Shown here: one piece after another, positions 38,583 to 47,788 of the stretch
Layout of the letters: each line of letters starts with the position of its first letter
Numbering within the stretch: position 1 is the first letter of the stretch
Notes under the pieces: model-generated
Seen by the model: only the letters and a program-made list of their open reading frames with translations
Told to the model about the DNA's origin: nothing
The model's database searches: none
DNA from: Luteibacter aegosomatis
GTDB lineage: Bacteria; Pseudomonadota; Gammaproteobacteria; Xanthomonadales; Rhodanobacteraceae
Direction: 5' to 3'
Assembly (NCBI RefSeq): GCF_023078455.1
Contig: NZ_CP095740.1
Location: forward strand, 1,166,001 to 1,230,000
Length of the DNA stretch: 64,000 nt
Position numbers and translations under genes: made by a program

Positions 38583-40580
38583 ATGAAACCTTCCCGTGCC
38601 CTCCTGCTCGTCGGCGTGCTGGCATGCCATGCTCACGCCCATGCGGCGGAGCCGACCTCGCCGACACCCTCGTTACCGGTGCCGGCTGCGCCCGCGGCGA
38701 AGCCGGGCGACGACTTCGACCGCTTCGTCAACGGCACCTGGGCCGACAGCCATCCGATGCCCGACGATCGCAGCTGGATCGGCACCTGGCCGGAGCTGCA
38801 AACGCACGCCGAGGCGCAGTCGCGCGAACTGGTCGAGCGAGCCGTGCAGGACGGCTCGCCGATGGGCAGGCTCTACGTCAGCGCCTTGAACCAAGTGGCG
38901 CGCGACAGACGAGGCATGGCACCGCTGCGCGCGACCTTGGCCGAGATCGACGCCGTGCACGATGCGGCGAGCCTGGCGGCGATGCTGGCGCGTCTGGCGC
39001 GCATCGATGTCGGCGCCGTATTCATCCCGGTGATCGACGAAGACGACCGTGCGCCGGGGCGGCGTCTTCTTGCCCTGCGTCAAGCGAAGGTGGGCCTCCC
39101 GGATCCGGCGGATTACACCGCGACCGAAGGGTCCGGCGTTGCACGCAGGGATGCCTACCGCCGTTTCCTGGTTGCCCTGCTGGAGGCCTCCGGCGCCCCC
39201 CGTGAGCGGATAACGCCGCGGGTGGACGCGGTGCTGCAACTCGAGGGACGCCTGGCGGCCGCCCAGACCTCCCGCGCGGACCAACGCCATGCGACGGATG
39301 GCTATCGGCCCGTCCATGTGCACGCCCTCGGGCAACAGTTGCCCCGGTTCGCATGGGGACGATGGCTCGCCGCGCTCGGTGCATCCGGGGTCCAGCGGGT
39401 GAACGTGCCCTTTCAGCAGGCCCTGGCCGCGCAGTGGGCGATCGTCCGGAGTGCGCCGCTGGAGGTGGTGCGCGACTTTCTGACCCTGAAGACCCTGGGC
39501 GCTTACAGCCGGTACATGACGGGCCCTTTGGCGAGCGCCCGTTTCGCGTACTACGGCACGGCACTTCGGGGCGTGACGGTCGAACCGCCTGCGTGGCGGC
39601 AAGGCATGGACCTGGTGACCAACCTCATGCCCGAGACGCTCGGTCGCGCCTATGCCGCCCGCTATTTCTCGCCGGAGGCGAAAGCCCGGGCCACCGCCCT
39701 GGCGGAGGCGGTGCGCCGCGCCCTGATCGGCCGCGTGGCTCGGGCGGCATGGTTGTCGGTCGCCGCTCGCGAGGGTATCCAATCAAAGCTGCGGCGGACG
39801 CGCCTGAGCATCGGATATCCCGAGGTGTGGCCCGACGTTCCCGATGTGGATATCCGTGAAGACGACCTGGCCGGCAATGTCCTCCGCCTCAATGCCTGGC
39901 GCTTCGGCCGGGCCATCGGCGATCTCGCTCGACCCATCGACCGGGCATCGTGGACATCTCCTGTCCAGGTACCGAATGCCTATGCCAGCGCGTGGGCCAA
40001 CCACATCGTCTTTCCCGCCGCGCTCCTGCAGCCGCCGATGTTCGATCCGGCGGCCAGCGCGTCGGAGAATTACGGCCGCATCGGCGCCACCATCGGCCAC
40101 GAGCTGAGCCACCTGTTCGACGACCAGGGGCGCCACTACGACGCCGATGGCCGCTTGCGAGAGACGTGGACGGGCGACGACGCGCAACGATTCGATGCGC
40201 GCACGGGAGCCTTGCGGAAGCAGCTCGAGGGCTATGCGCCGCTGCCTGGCGAGCGCGTCGATGGACCGTTGGTGCTGGGCGAATCGGTTGCCGACCTGGC
40301 GGGACTCGAAGCCGCCTACGACGCGTTCGTGCAGGCCGAGCCGGGCTCGGGACGCGCGCGGCAGGCATCCGATCGCCGCTTCTTCGTGGCTTGGGCCGAG
40401 CTGTGGCGCAGCCGATACCAACCCGCTTATTTGCGCACGCTTCTGCACACCGATGCGCATCCGCCGGGAAGCGTCCGTTTGTCGACGGTGCGCAACATCG
40501 ATGCGTGGTATGAGGCCTTCGCGGTGCCGTCGAACGCGGCGCTCTATCTGGCTCCCGAAGCCCGCGTGCGCATGTGGTGA
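38583..40580 (+). CDS. Secreted M13-family metallopeptidase (neprilysin/PepO-like)
   Basis: A 665-aa zinc oligopeptidase precursor. A signal peptide (MKPSRALLLVGVLACHAHAHA) is followed by the M13 N-terminal domain (PGDDFDRFVNGTWAD). The zinc site is GHELSHLFDDQGRHYD (His506, Glu507, His510) and the third ligand lies in GESVADLAGLEAAY. The end ALYLAPEARVRMW is the family C-terminus. These enzymes cut short peptides in the periplasm or outside. GGAG lies 7 nt before the chosen ATG. Confidence 0.9.
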   Translation: MKPSRALLLVGVLACHAHAHAAEPTSPTPSLPVPAAPAAKPGDDFDRFVNGTWADSHPMPDDRSWIGTWPELQTHAEAQSRELVERAVQDGSPMGRLYVSALNQVARDRRGMAPLRATLAEIDAVHDAASLAAMLARLARIDVGAVFIPVIDEDDRAPGRRLLALRQAKVGLPDPADYTATEGSGVARRDAYRRFLVALLEASGAPRERITPRVDAVLQLEGRLAAAQTSRADQRHATDGYRPVHVHALGQQLPRFAWGRWLAALGASGVQRVNVPFQQALAAQWAIVRSAPLEVVRDFLTLKTLGAYSRYMTGPLASARFAYYGTALRGVTVEPPAWRQGMDLVTNLMPETLGRAYAARYFSPEAKARATALAEAVRRALIGRVARAAWLSVAAREGIQSKLRRTRLSIGYPEVWPDVPDVDIREDDLAGNVLRLNAWRFGRAIGDLARPIDRASWTSPVQVPNAYASAWANHIVFPAALLQPPMFDPAASASENYGRIGATIGHELSHLFDDQGRHYDADGRLRETWTGDDAQRFDARTGALRKQLEGYAPLPGERVDGPLVLGESVADLAGLEAAYDAFVQAEPGSGRARQASDRRFFVAWAELWRSRYQPAYLRTLLHTDAHPPGSVRLSTVRNIDAWYEAFAVPSNAALYLAPEARVRMW

Positions 40581-40615
40581 GCCGGGGTAGCGATCGCGGC
40601 GCGTGGCAGGTCCGG

Positions 40616-41389
40616 TTACTTCGTCGTATAGCCGCCGTTGATGAGGATGGTCTGGCCGGTGATCCACCAGCCATCGCTGACCAGGTGGCGGATGAAGGGC
40701 ACCACGTCCTCGATGTCGGTGAGCCCCGTCTTGGTGAAGGAAGAAAGCGCTGCCGCCGTCTTGTGATAGGCCACCGCATCGTCCCCTTCGGCCGGGTAGA
40801 AGAACGGGGTGTCCATCGGGCCGGGGCCCACGGCCGTGACCGAAATGCCGCGCTCGCCGAATTCCTTCGCCGCGGCGCGGGTGAAGTGCTCCACCGGCGC
40901 CTTGGTCCCGGCATAGGCGGCGTAGAACGGCGTGAACGCGCCCAGCAGCGACGTCACCAGGGTGCAGATCTTGCCGTGGTCGTTGACGTGCTTGCCGGCC
41001 TCCTTGAGGAAGAAGAACGCGGTCTTGGCGTTGACCGCGGCCATCTCGTCGTATTCGGCCTCGCTGATGTCGACCATCGGCTTCTTCAGCACCTTGCCCA
41101 CGGTATTGATGGCGATGTCGGGGCGGCCGACGGCGGCCACGGTGTCGGCGAAAAGTTTTTCCACGGCGGCCGCGGTGGTCAGGTCGCCCTGCAGCGCGAC
41201 GGCCTTCGCGCCGGCCTGCTCGATGGCGCTCACCGTGCGCTGGGCATCGGCCTGGCTGGCCGCGCTGTTGTAGTGGACGACGACGGCCTTGGCCCCGTGG
41301 GTCGCGAGATCGCGCGCGATCAGGCCGCCGAGGTTCTTGGCGCCGCCGGCGATCAGGACGGTCTTGCCGTGGATGCTGTGTCGGTCCAT
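40616..41389 (-). CDS. Short-chain dehydrogenase/reductase
   Basis: A 257-aa classical SDR. It has a cofactor loop VLIAGGAKNLGG (a variant of TGxxxGxG), the NAG-equivalent NTVG near residue 97, and a YAAYAGTK active site giving Tyr and Lys; the expected Ser lies in LVTSLL. Ends with the usual GQTILINGGYTTK. Substrate unknown. The start at 41389 has AGGA 7 nt upstream; an extended reading to 41518 would cross the divergent promoter. It is transcribed away from a LysR gene that probably controls it. Confidence 0.88.
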   Translation of the reverse strand: MDRHSIHGKTVLIAGGAKNLGGLIARDLATHGAKAVVVHYNSAASQADAQRTVSAIEQAGAKAVALQGDLTTAAAVEKLFADTVAAVGRPDIAINTVGKVLKKPMVDISEAEYDEMAAVNAKTAFFFLKEAGKHVNDHGKICTLVTSLLGAFTPFYAAYAGTKAPVEHFTRAAAKEFGERGISVTAVGPGPMDTPFFYPAEGDDAVAYHKTAAALSSFTKTGLTDIEDVVPFIRHLVSDGWWITGQTILINGGYTTK

Positions 41390-41426
41390 GGGGTGATCCT
41401 CGAGCCAGTGAAGGTTTTCCGAGCTT

Positions 41427-41443
41427 AGAAAACTCTTTTTTCT
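41427..41443. promoter_or_regulatory. Candidate LysR-type operator in the SDR/LysR divergent region
   Basis: AGAAAA-N5-TTTTCT forms a short inverted repeat in an AT-rich patch of the 93-bp divergent intergenic region. The patch stands out from the GC-rich surroundings. The spacing is compatible with a T-N11-A LysR box, but binding is only inferred. Confidence 0.35.
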
Positions 41444-41482
41444 GAATAAATAACCGTGATCGATATAGACTGTACATAAATC

Positions 41483-42412
41483 ATGACGAATGGCTCCCGT
41501 GTGGACCGCATCGATCAATTACGGGTATTCCTGCGCGTCGCGCAGAGCGGCGGCTTCTCGGTGGCGGCCGATCAATTGGGGCTGCCCCGGCCAACGGTTT
41601 CGTTGGCGGTCCAGCAATTGGAATCCCGCCTGGGGGCACGGCTATTCAATCGCACGACCCGTCGGGTGAGCCTGACACGGGACGGGGAGGCGCTGCTGGA
41701 ACGCGCCATGGCGCTCGTGGCCGACAGCGAGGAGCTGGAGCAGCAGTTTCGTCCTTCCGGCGAGATGCTGCGCGGGCGATTGAGGGCGGAGTTGCCCAGC
41801 CGTATCGCCCGCCGCATCGTGGCGCCGCGCTTGCCGGAGTTCTTCGCCCTGCATCCGGGCATCGAGCTCGAGCTGGGTTCCAGCGACCGCGTCGTCGACC
41901 TCGTGCATGAGGGCATCGACTGCGCCCTGCGCGTGGACGAACTGGAGTCGAGCAGCCTGGTGGCACGGCCATTGGGGACATTCCGGCTGATCCATGCCGC
42001 CAGCCCGGGTTACCTCGCGCGCCACGGCACGCCGAGGATGCCCGCCGATCTTGGCGACCATCTCGCCGTCGGTTATGCGTCACCCGGCAACGGACGCGCC
42101 ACGCCATGGGAGTGGCTGGCGGATGGCCGGCTTCATTCCCGCACCATGACGTCGCAGGTCTCGGCGAACAATGCAGAGACCTACATCGCCTGCTGTCTGG
42201 CGGGCCTGGGCTTGATCCAGATCCCGGAGTTCGACGTACGCGAGCACCTGGAGCGCGGCGAACTGGTGGCGGTGTTGCCGGACTGGCCTCCTCCCGCGAT
42301 GCCGGTGCAGATGGTCTATCCGCATCGACGCCACCTGTCGCGTCGCGTGCAGGCTTTCAGTGATTGGCTGGCCGGCGTGATGGCCGGGTACGTGGAAGCG
42401 GAGCGTCCCTGA
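41483..42412 (+). CDS. LysR-family transcriptional regulator
   Basis: A 309-aa regulator. N-terminal winged helix-turn-helix: RIDQLRVFLRVAQSGGFSVA then AADQLGLPRPTVSLAVQQLE and RLGARLFNRTTRRVSLT; the C-terminal domain is a periplasmic-binding-like effector fold. The sequence is of the CrgA/AaeR type (RIDQLRVF, short linker). It very likely controls the divergent SDR gene; the inducer is unknown. Confidence 0.92.
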   Translation: MTNGSRVDRIDQLRVFLRVAQSGGFSVAADQLGLPRPTVSLAVQQLESRLGARLFNRTTRRVSLTRDGEALLERAMALVADSEELEQQFRPSGEMLRGRLRAELPSRIARRIVAPRLPEFFALHPGIELELGSSDRVVDLVHEGIDCALRVDELESSSLVARPLGTFRLIHAASPGYLARHGTPRMPADLGDHLAVGYASPGNGRATPWEWLADGRLHSRTMTSQVSANNAETYIACCLAGLGLIQIPEFDVREHLERGELVAVLPDWPPPAMPVQMVYPHRRHLSRRVQAFSDWLAGVMAGYVEAERP

Positions 42413-42430
42413 TTGAACGGACGCGGCCGA

Positions 42431-42655
42431 TCAGGTCAGGCCGAGCTTCTTGCCGACGGCAAAGGTAACGAACAACAAGATCAGTAGCGTCGGCACGAAA
42501 ACGGCGACCACCTTGCCGACCGTGCGCATCATCGCGCGCCGCTCGGCATGCCGACCCTTCTTTCCCTGGTCGTAATGCCATTTGACGGCCAGGAACATGC
42601 CGGTGCCGAACACGAGCACCTTGAAGGTGATGAAGACGACGGGGACCCAGTCCAC
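42431..42655 (-). CDS. Small two-helix membrane protein
   Basis: A 74-aa protein with two hydrophobic helices (VPVVFITFKVLVFGTGMFLAV and VVAVFVPTLLILLFVTFAV) joined by a basic loop (HYDQGKKGRHAERRAMMR). The GTG start has GGAA about 9 nt upstream. It lies convergent to the LysR gene, 18 bp away. Function unknown. The 256 bp between it and the next gene (42656-42911) hold nothing I can identify. Confidence 0.6.
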   Translation of the reverse strand: MDWVPVVFITFKVLVFGTGMFLAVKWHYDQGKKGRHAERRAMMRTVGKVVAVFVPTLLILLFVTFAVGKKLGLT

Positions 42656-42911
42656 TTTTGTATTTCCAGGCTATGGCTGATAGCTATTCGTCGTGGGGGG
42701 GGGAGCTCACGACGCTGCTCCATAAGCTCCATGTTTCTCAAGCAAGCATGATGCCGAAGGTTCGAGAACATGCTAGCCGGAAATCATTTCCGTGCGTTGG
42801 GACAAATTGTCCCAGCGACAACCGCCGGTCATCGTCAACGGGACGACGGGGCCGAACGGCCATCCGGCCGGAAATACCGTCATTCTGCGGGTCAACACGC
42901 CGGTGGTGCGA

Positions 42912-43613
42912 TCAGCGGCCGCGCAAGGATCGTTTGGCGCCGAAGACCAGAAGCCAGAGCGCCAACGCCGCCTCGCCGAGTATCGTCGGGTCCATCAAGT
43001 GCGGCGACAGCACCCGGGCGAAGGCCGGTACCGCGAGATCGGCGATGCTGTTGAACACGTAGCAGGCACCGGCCAGCGTCATCAGTACGCCGATGACTTT
43101 GGGAAGGAAGCCGCTGCGCCACGCCAGCCAACCCAGCATCAGGCAGTAGATGCCGAAGAACACGAGGCTCACGTCATAGCCGTCGCCATGCACCTTGAGT
43201 GCGAGCAAGGTCGCTGCGTCGCGTTGTGAGGATCCCAGGGCAACGAGAAAGGGCGATGTCGTCAGCAGCCGTAGAGGGACGAGCAGCAGCAAGGTGTCGG
43301 CGGCCAGCACGGCAATACCGATCAGACTGAAAGCGGCAGCCATCCGCGACACGCCGGCATGCACGGTGCGGAACATCCCGAGAAATAGCGTCGTCACCGC
43401 AACATAGCAAGCCAGCATCGCGAGATCGGCGACGAGACCGGCGCGGAACAGCCCTTCGTTGGCAAGGATGGCGCGTGCCGTGGCGGCGGCATCGTTACCG
43501 GCGATCAACGATCCCCGCGACCCCACCTCGGCGAACAATCCGAACACGATCGTTCCGAGGTAGAGCGCGCCCGTCAGGCGTGCGACGGACGGTGACGGCG
43601 CGGCCTCAGTCAC
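42912..43613 (-). CDS. DUF4386-like integral membrane protein
   Basis: A 233-aa membrane protein with six predicted helices. The segment ARLTGALYLGTIVFGLFAEV and the loop order resemble DUF4386 proteins, whose function is unknown. A GTG at 43613 is preferred because GAGG lies 5 nt upstream; a GTG four codons earlier is possible. It overlaps the end of the preceding membrane-protein gene, so they are translated together. Confidence 0.75.
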   Translation of the reverse strand: MTEAAPSPSVARLTGALYLGTIVFGLFAEVGSRGSLIAGNDAAATARAILANEGLFRAGLVADLAMLACYVAVTTLFLGMFRTVHAGVSRMAAAFSLIGIAVLAADTLLLLVPLRLLTTSPFLVALGSSQRDAATLLALKVHGDGYDVSLVFFGIYCLMLGWLAWRSGFLPKVIGVLMTLAGACYVFNSIADLAVPAFARVLSPHLMDPTILGEAALALWLLVFGAKRSLRGR

Positions 43614-44019
43614 GGCGAACCTCACGGGGCCAACGGACGGCGATGACCGTGATCGCCAGCGTCAACGCCATTTCGATGGCCGCGAGTACTTTGTAGAATG
43701 GTTCGGAGCCGGGAACGCTGGCCGCCATGATGGCCGTGTAGAGAAGCCCAAGGACGATGCAGGCCCACCGGCATAGGCGCGCCGGTAGCAGGAGCGACAA
43801 CGCGACCATCAGACTGGGCACCGCCATCATGAGCGAGGTGCCCGTGAGCACGGCGGCTGTCGCGCGGCCCAGCGGTCCCATGTTGCCCTGGTTCATGTCC
43901 GCCAGCGTGCCGGTGACGTAGAGGCCGAAATAGTCGCCGTAGACATAGCAGAACATCGTGGATGTCCAGAGTGCCGCCAGCTTTACCTTGGTCGGCGCTC
44001 GATACTCTTCCAGCCCCAT
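43606..44019 (-). CDS. DUF6326-like membrane protein
   Basis: A 137-aa protein with four helices and the conserved-looking block KVKLAALWTSTMFCYVYGDYF, then YVTGTLADMNQGNMGP, as in small membrane proteins annotated DUF6326. The ATG at 44019 is preceded by GGGGAG. First gene of a two-gene membrane operon. Unknown role. Confidence 0.72.
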   Translation of the reverse strand: MGLEEYRAPTKVKLAALWTSTMFCYVYGDYFGLYVTGTLADMNQGNMGPLGRATAAVLTGTSLMMAVPSLMVALSLLLPARLCRWACIVLGLLYTAIMAASVPGSEPFYKVLAAIEMALTLAITVIAVRWPREVRRD

Positions 44020-44248
44020 CCGCTCCCCCAAGCCAATGTTTGTCTCGACGATACACCATGTCGCCGATGACAGGAGCGCCTCTGCCAGGGTTTCCCGAGC
44101 CCGCTATTCGGCGCGGTAAGAAGCCGCTTCAGCCCGGCGAGCCGGTCTTGCGCAGCAGGAACGCCAGTAGTACCTGTGCTGCCCGGGCCGCCGCCCCCAA
44201 GTACATTAGGCCGAACTCGCGGTAGATCACAGGCGAGAGCGATACGAC

Positions 44249-44659
44249 ATGCAGGCCACGTCGGTCAACTGTCGAGCGAAGGCGCATCTCGGTCCCATGG
44301 TCAATCATGAGCGCGCCGGTATCCATGGAGTGGCGATCGCATTGCACAACCTCGTCAAGGGATTTCGCCACATGCGAAGCCTGTATGCGACCGGGGCGGG
44401 GCATGCGCTCGCGGCGCCGGATGTCGCCGGGCAATGCCTGTTCGCGCCGACCGCCGTGCTTCGTCAGCCGACACGGGATATCGTGGTCGCGGGGAGCCCT
44501 CTCCGTCGGGACACCATCGTCGTTCTTGCGCTGGGCGAGGCCGCCAAACGTGACGGCACGTCGTCGTTCGTCTTCCTGAAGGACCAATGGAGCCAATGCC
44601 CCGCGGACACGTGGGTGCCGGCGCTGCTCGAAGGGGTTTGGGGGCGGGTTCGCTCCTAG
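44249..44659 (+). pseudogene. Cytochrome P450-like C-terminal fragment (probable relic)
   Basis: A 136-aa reading frame whose middle (VLRQPTRDIVVAGSPLRRDTIVVLALGEA) recalls the P450 segment just before the heme loop: R-x-x-TRD-x4-G-x4-x-x-T-x-V. A Cys in DQWSQCPADTW could be a degraded heme-ligand loop, but FxxGxxxC is not intact. No N-terminal P450 part is open upstream; a stop lies at 44207. I read it as a decayed remnant. Alternatively it is an unrelated small protein. Confidence 0.3.
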
Positions 44660-44785
44660 GGTCGATTGAGTGCGGCCGTGGAGGCCCGTGGTATCTCGTC
44701 GACCATGGTTGACCGCGCCGGCTTGGCCAGGGAAGGGCGATGCGGCACCATCCGGCCATCACGGAATGCTACGGGGAACATCGGG

Positions 44786-45142
44786 ATGAGCACATGCACA
44801 CGCTGGGCCGGATGGGTGATGACGGCCGCGCTGGCCTTGTCGTGCACGGCTCGCGCTGCCGACCATGGCCCCATCACCATACGCACGGAGAGCTATCCTC
44901 GGCCGCCTTATTCGGGGGCGACCTATTACGTCTACGAGCGGGATGGGAAGGCCATCTGCACAAAACTGGCCGTGTGCAACAAATACGACCAATGCGACAT
45001 GTCCTATCACGCAGGCGCCTTCAAGGAACCGGAGGACGTCCGGACCGGCACGCCCTATGGTGGCTCGCCAGCAGTGACGATCCCCGAAGCCAAGTTGCGC
45101 AAGCACGTGTGTCTGGCGAAGTTCGTGCCGGACGCCTTCTGA
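44786..45142 (+). CDS. Small exported Cys-containing protein
   Basis: A 118-aa protein with a signal peptide (MSTCTRWAGWVMTAALALSC, cleavage near TARAA). The mature part has four Cys (CTKLAVCNKYDQC and a C-terminal Cys), probably two disulfides, and a GATYYVYERDG strand. Unknown family. The ATG at 44786 is chosen because it starts the signal sequence; an in-frame start at 44666 adds an unlikely 40-residue extension. Confidence 0.55.
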   Translation: MSTCTRWAGWVMTAALALSCTARAADHGPITIRTESYPRPPYSGATYYVYERDGKAICTKLAVCNKYDQCDMSYHAGAFKEPEDVRTGTPYGGSPAVTIPEAKLRKHVCLAKFVPDAF

Positions 45143-45346
45143 GTTTTTTGGGGAAAGTTAATTGCCGCGATCGGCCAGCGGAACGGTAACGCTCGTTCTA
45201 CTTCTCGCGCCCAAACTCCGTGGCGATCCAAGCATTCATCAAAAGGCAACCGACCAGTGAGCGATCCATTCGATTGGTCGTAGCTGTGGCGAGAACGTGG
45301 CGGCTACCAACGCGGAGCAGTTGCCCGACATGTTGGGGATCAAACG

Positions 45347-45934
45347 ATGGATATGAGATCAAAAGCAATGCTGGTCACCGTGTGTGCATTGACGGTAGCC
45401 GGATGTGTTACGAGGCTAGGACCCGTCGCGCCGGGGACCCTACGTATCATCGCCGAATCGGAAATTCCTGTCGCCGACCGCAACAGCATGCTTAGCCGAA
45501 AACATGATGAAGAATGGATGTTGCTGACCTTCTACAGCGACGACGAGTACCAAGCTATCGCGCGGCGCAAAGACATGCATGTGTTCGTGAACGAAGCATT
45601 GTGCGCCGATGGACGAGTGATTCGCGCCATCATGTCGTCCTCCTTTCATGTAGGGCCCCCTCCCGCATCGCTGGTGGGGGCGGGTCAGACCGCGGGTGTG
45701 GGTCCGAAACGCTACGTGTATCGCACCTATCTTGCGATGACGGCGCCGGAGCGTGAGGCCGCTGGCGCTGACCCAGGCCCTGCGGCGGGATATGACTTGC
45801 GCAGCGAAACCCACGACCTATGCATTCAGATTCAGGGCGGGAACATGATCGGGATGTCCCTCAAGTCTGGCGTTGCGACCTTCTCCAGGACAACGGTGGA
45901 GGCTGCGATCAAGGCAGGCCATGGTGCGCACTGA
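45347..45934 (+). CDS. Putative lipoprotein
   Basis: A 195-aa protein with a lipoprotein signal: MDMRSKAMLVTVCALTVAGC, lipobox VAGC at residues 17-20. The rest has no recognised domain. It contains one Cys pair (ALCADG and DLCIQI) and a Gly/Pro-rich loop. GGGGA lies 7 nt before the ATG. Base composition is lower in GC than the core genes. The 204 bp upstream (45143-45346) hold nothing visible. Confidence 0.6.
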   Translation: MDMRSKAMLVTVCALTVAGCVTRLGPVAPGTLRIIAESEIPVADRNSMLSRKHDEEWMLLTFYSDDEYQAIARRKDMHVFVNEALCADGRVIRAIMSSSFHVGPPPASLVGAGQTAGVGPKRYVYRTYLAMTAPEREAAGADPGPAAGYDLRSETHDLCIQIQGGNMIGMSLKSGVATFSRTTVEAAIKAGHGAH

Positions 45935-46037
45935 GAGGGGATCCATGGGGTGAAGGCCGTCGCGTATGTTGCCCTCATATCGCCATCAGAAAGCCCGGTC
46001 GCCCGCTTAAGGTTGTCGTTACCCTGCAGTGTCGCCG

Positions 46038-46496
46038 ATGGAGTTTGACGTGACTGGATCAACGGGAGTACGACGAGCGCTTCCTCGCGATGCAGCCGGC
46101 ATCGTCCTTTGTTTGGACGCGCTCGGATACGTCTCGCCGTGTTCGGATGTTGTCTGCCGACTGCAGGCTTTGATCGACTCCGATCTGGACGAGGTCTTTG
46201 TTTGTGAGAAGGACGAGGGCATTGTCGGCATGGCCAGCTTGCATACGATCCCGCTGTTGCATCGCCCTGGCTACCTGGTTCGAATCACGTCATTGGCAGT
46301 GCGACCTGGGTTTCAACGCCAAGGCCATGGACGCCGCCTTCTTGGTGCTATCGAGAACTGGTCGCTGGCTCATGGCGTTTCGCGGGTCGAGGTCACTAGT
46401 GGTGACCACCGGCCGCTGGCTCACAGATTTTATGAAATGGCCGGCTACGCTGCCGAAGAGCGAAGATTCATGAAGCATCTGAACGCAATGACATGA
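46038..46496 (+). CDS. GNAT-family N-acetyltransferase
   Basis: A 152-aa acetyl-CoA-dependent transferase. The signature A loop VRPGFQRQGHGRRLL binds CoA, preceded by the RITSLAV strand and followed by HRFYEMAGYAAEERRF, the usual C-terminal motif. The substrate could be a small molecule or protein. A GTG three codons upstream is an alternative start. It stands among small hypotheticals. Confidence 0.85.
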   Translation: MEFDVTGSTGVRRALPRDAAGIVLCLDALGYVSPCSDVVCRLQALIDSDLDEVFVCEKDEGIVGMASLHTIPLLHRPGYLVRITSLAVRPGFQRQGHGRRLLGAIENWSLAHGVSRVEVTSGDHRPLAHRFYEMAGYAAEERRFMKHLNAMT

Positions 46497-46669
46497 ATTT
46501 GCTGGCGGATCCTGGTGCAATGGGACGCCGTGCCGTCGCCCACCTGGCAAGGCCTCCGATCCGGGGCTCTCGCGACGGGCTGCCACGCTTCCAATTGACC
46601 GGGATCTGGATATCGTCAGCCATGAACAAAGGCGTACGATGGTTCAGGTCGTTCACTGGATGAAGCGCT

Positions 46670-46930
46670 ATGAATGCTGAAAGGCCAGACCCGATTCGCG
46701 CATCCATCAACCCTCGAATTCGCTTTGCTGGCGCATTTGTTGGGGTTTTGGGAGGCTGTGCCGTGGTGCTACTGGTGCCCTACGTCCTCCGAGTACTGGG
46801 TGCGCCTATCTTGCCGGCTTGGGGAATCGGAAAACTTGCGGCCCCGGCTTGTTTGCTCGGTGCTATCCCAGGCTATTTATACGCAAGATGGATATTCCAG
46901 TGGAGCGGCTCGTTCGGGCTTATCGGCTAG
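46670..46930 (+). CDS. Small membrane protein
   Basis: An 86-aa protein with two hydrophobic helices (AGAFVGVLGGCAVVLLVPYVL and GKLAAPACLLGAIPGYLYA). No known family. The ATG is the first after a weak GGA-type site. Local GC is lower than in the core genes. Confidence 0.5.
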   Translation: MNAERPDPIRASINPRIRFAGAFVGVLGGCAVVLLVPYVLRVLGAPILPAWGIGKLAAPACLLGAIPGYLYARWIFQWSGSFGLIG

Positions 46931-47107
46931 AAAACCCGCTCTAGGGAATATGCAGATGATTTAAAGGCACCTTCTCGGCATTCTCCCGCCGCTGTTCGGC
47001 GAAGGTGCTTCGGGATTTGCTGATGGCTGGGATGGTCGTGTGCGGCAATTGCATGCAACGGTACGTCGCGCATTTCGTGGTTGCGTGATGTCGTCGGTGG
47101 AGGCGTC

Positions 47108-47395
47108 ATGAGGTCGCTTTCGCGCCAATGGCTGGGCACGGCGATGATCATCATGATCGTGGGCTCATCGCTGATCGGATGTGCGGGCTTTCAACCGGTG
47201 CCGGATGAAAGCGGTCATGTCCAAGTCCAGTGTCAGGATATGGAGTCGATGTGCTACACCGCGGCGGAACACGCATGCGGTGGTCACTTCATGGTGCTGG
47301 AGCATCAGCGCACGCCGATCGGCCCCAGCTTCGAGAAGCCCGAGTTCAGTGTGGACCACGCATCGTTCACCATGGACGTTCAATGCGAACGGTAG
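47108..47395 (+). CDS. Small putative lipoprotein
   Basis: A 95-aa protein with a lipoprotein signal peptide ending SLIGC (residues 20-24). The mature part has four further Cys, VQCQDMESMC...HACGGH and a final QCER, suggesting two disulfide bonds. GGAGG lies 4 nt before the ATG. Last chromosomal gene before the prophage attachment site. Function unknown. Confidence 0.6.
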   Translation: MRSLSRQWLGTAMIIMIVGSSLIGCAGFQPVPDESGHVQVQCQDMESMCYTAAEHACGGHFMVLEHQRTPIGPSFEKPEFSVDHASFTMDVQCER

Positions 47396-47587
47396 GCTGT
47401 GCTGCCCCTTGGGGCCCTGCCTCGTAGCCGTACGGCGGCTGGCCCGTTCCGGAAAGATCGCTTCGGCAGAGCCCTGTATTCAACTACGACCTGAGCAGCC
47501 GAAAACGTCGGGATCACGCACGCATGCCAGCGCGTGCGATCACGGTGTGCACTCACGTGTCTACATGGCGGCCACAAAAAAGAAAAA

Positions 47588-47605
47588 GCCCGCCAAGAGG
47601 CGAGC
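47588..47605 (-). terminator. Terminator of the original tRNA-Phe gene
   Basis: A 7-bp stem GCTCGCC/GGCGGGC (one G-U pair) with a TCTT loop on the minus strand, followed by TTTTTCTTTTTT. It lies 17 bp beyond the 3' end of the tRNA fragment. Confidence 0.75.
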
Positions 47606-47621
47606 TAGGTCTTTACATAAA

Positions 47622-47669
47622 TGGTGGCTCGGGACGGAATCGAACCGCCGACACGGGGATTTTCAATCC
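47622..47669 (-). other. 3' half of tRNA-Phe: prophage attachment site (attL/attR type)
   Basis: Read on the minus strand, the sequence runs from the anticodon arm (GGATTGAAAATCCCC, anticodon GAA) through the variable loop and T arm (GGTTCGATTCC) to GAGCCACCA, with CCA encoded. It matches the 3' half of a tRNA-Phe. The 5' half is missing: right of 47669 the sequence diverges. This is the duplicate left by a phage that integrates at the tRNA 3' end; the restored full tRNA should lie past the right edge of the window. Confidence 0.88.
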
Positions 47670-47788
47670 GATGCCCACATCGATCTAAGGCGCTGAGTAG
47701 CATGATAATCGTCGGCTCTTAGCGGTAAAAACCTTCTCTTTCTACTTGTCATTTTTCCCCGCGTTTCGGCGGAGTGTCTTCCGAGTTT

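Noticed and set aside
44129..44596. A 155-codon minus-strand frame
   Set aside because: Sequence reads as an Arg-rich shadow of the opposite P450-like frame; only its last 25 residues look membrane-like.
47622..47711. Complete tRNA gene
   Set aside because: Only the 3' half (anticodon arm to CCA) matches tRNA-Phe; the acceptor 5' strand and D arm are absent.
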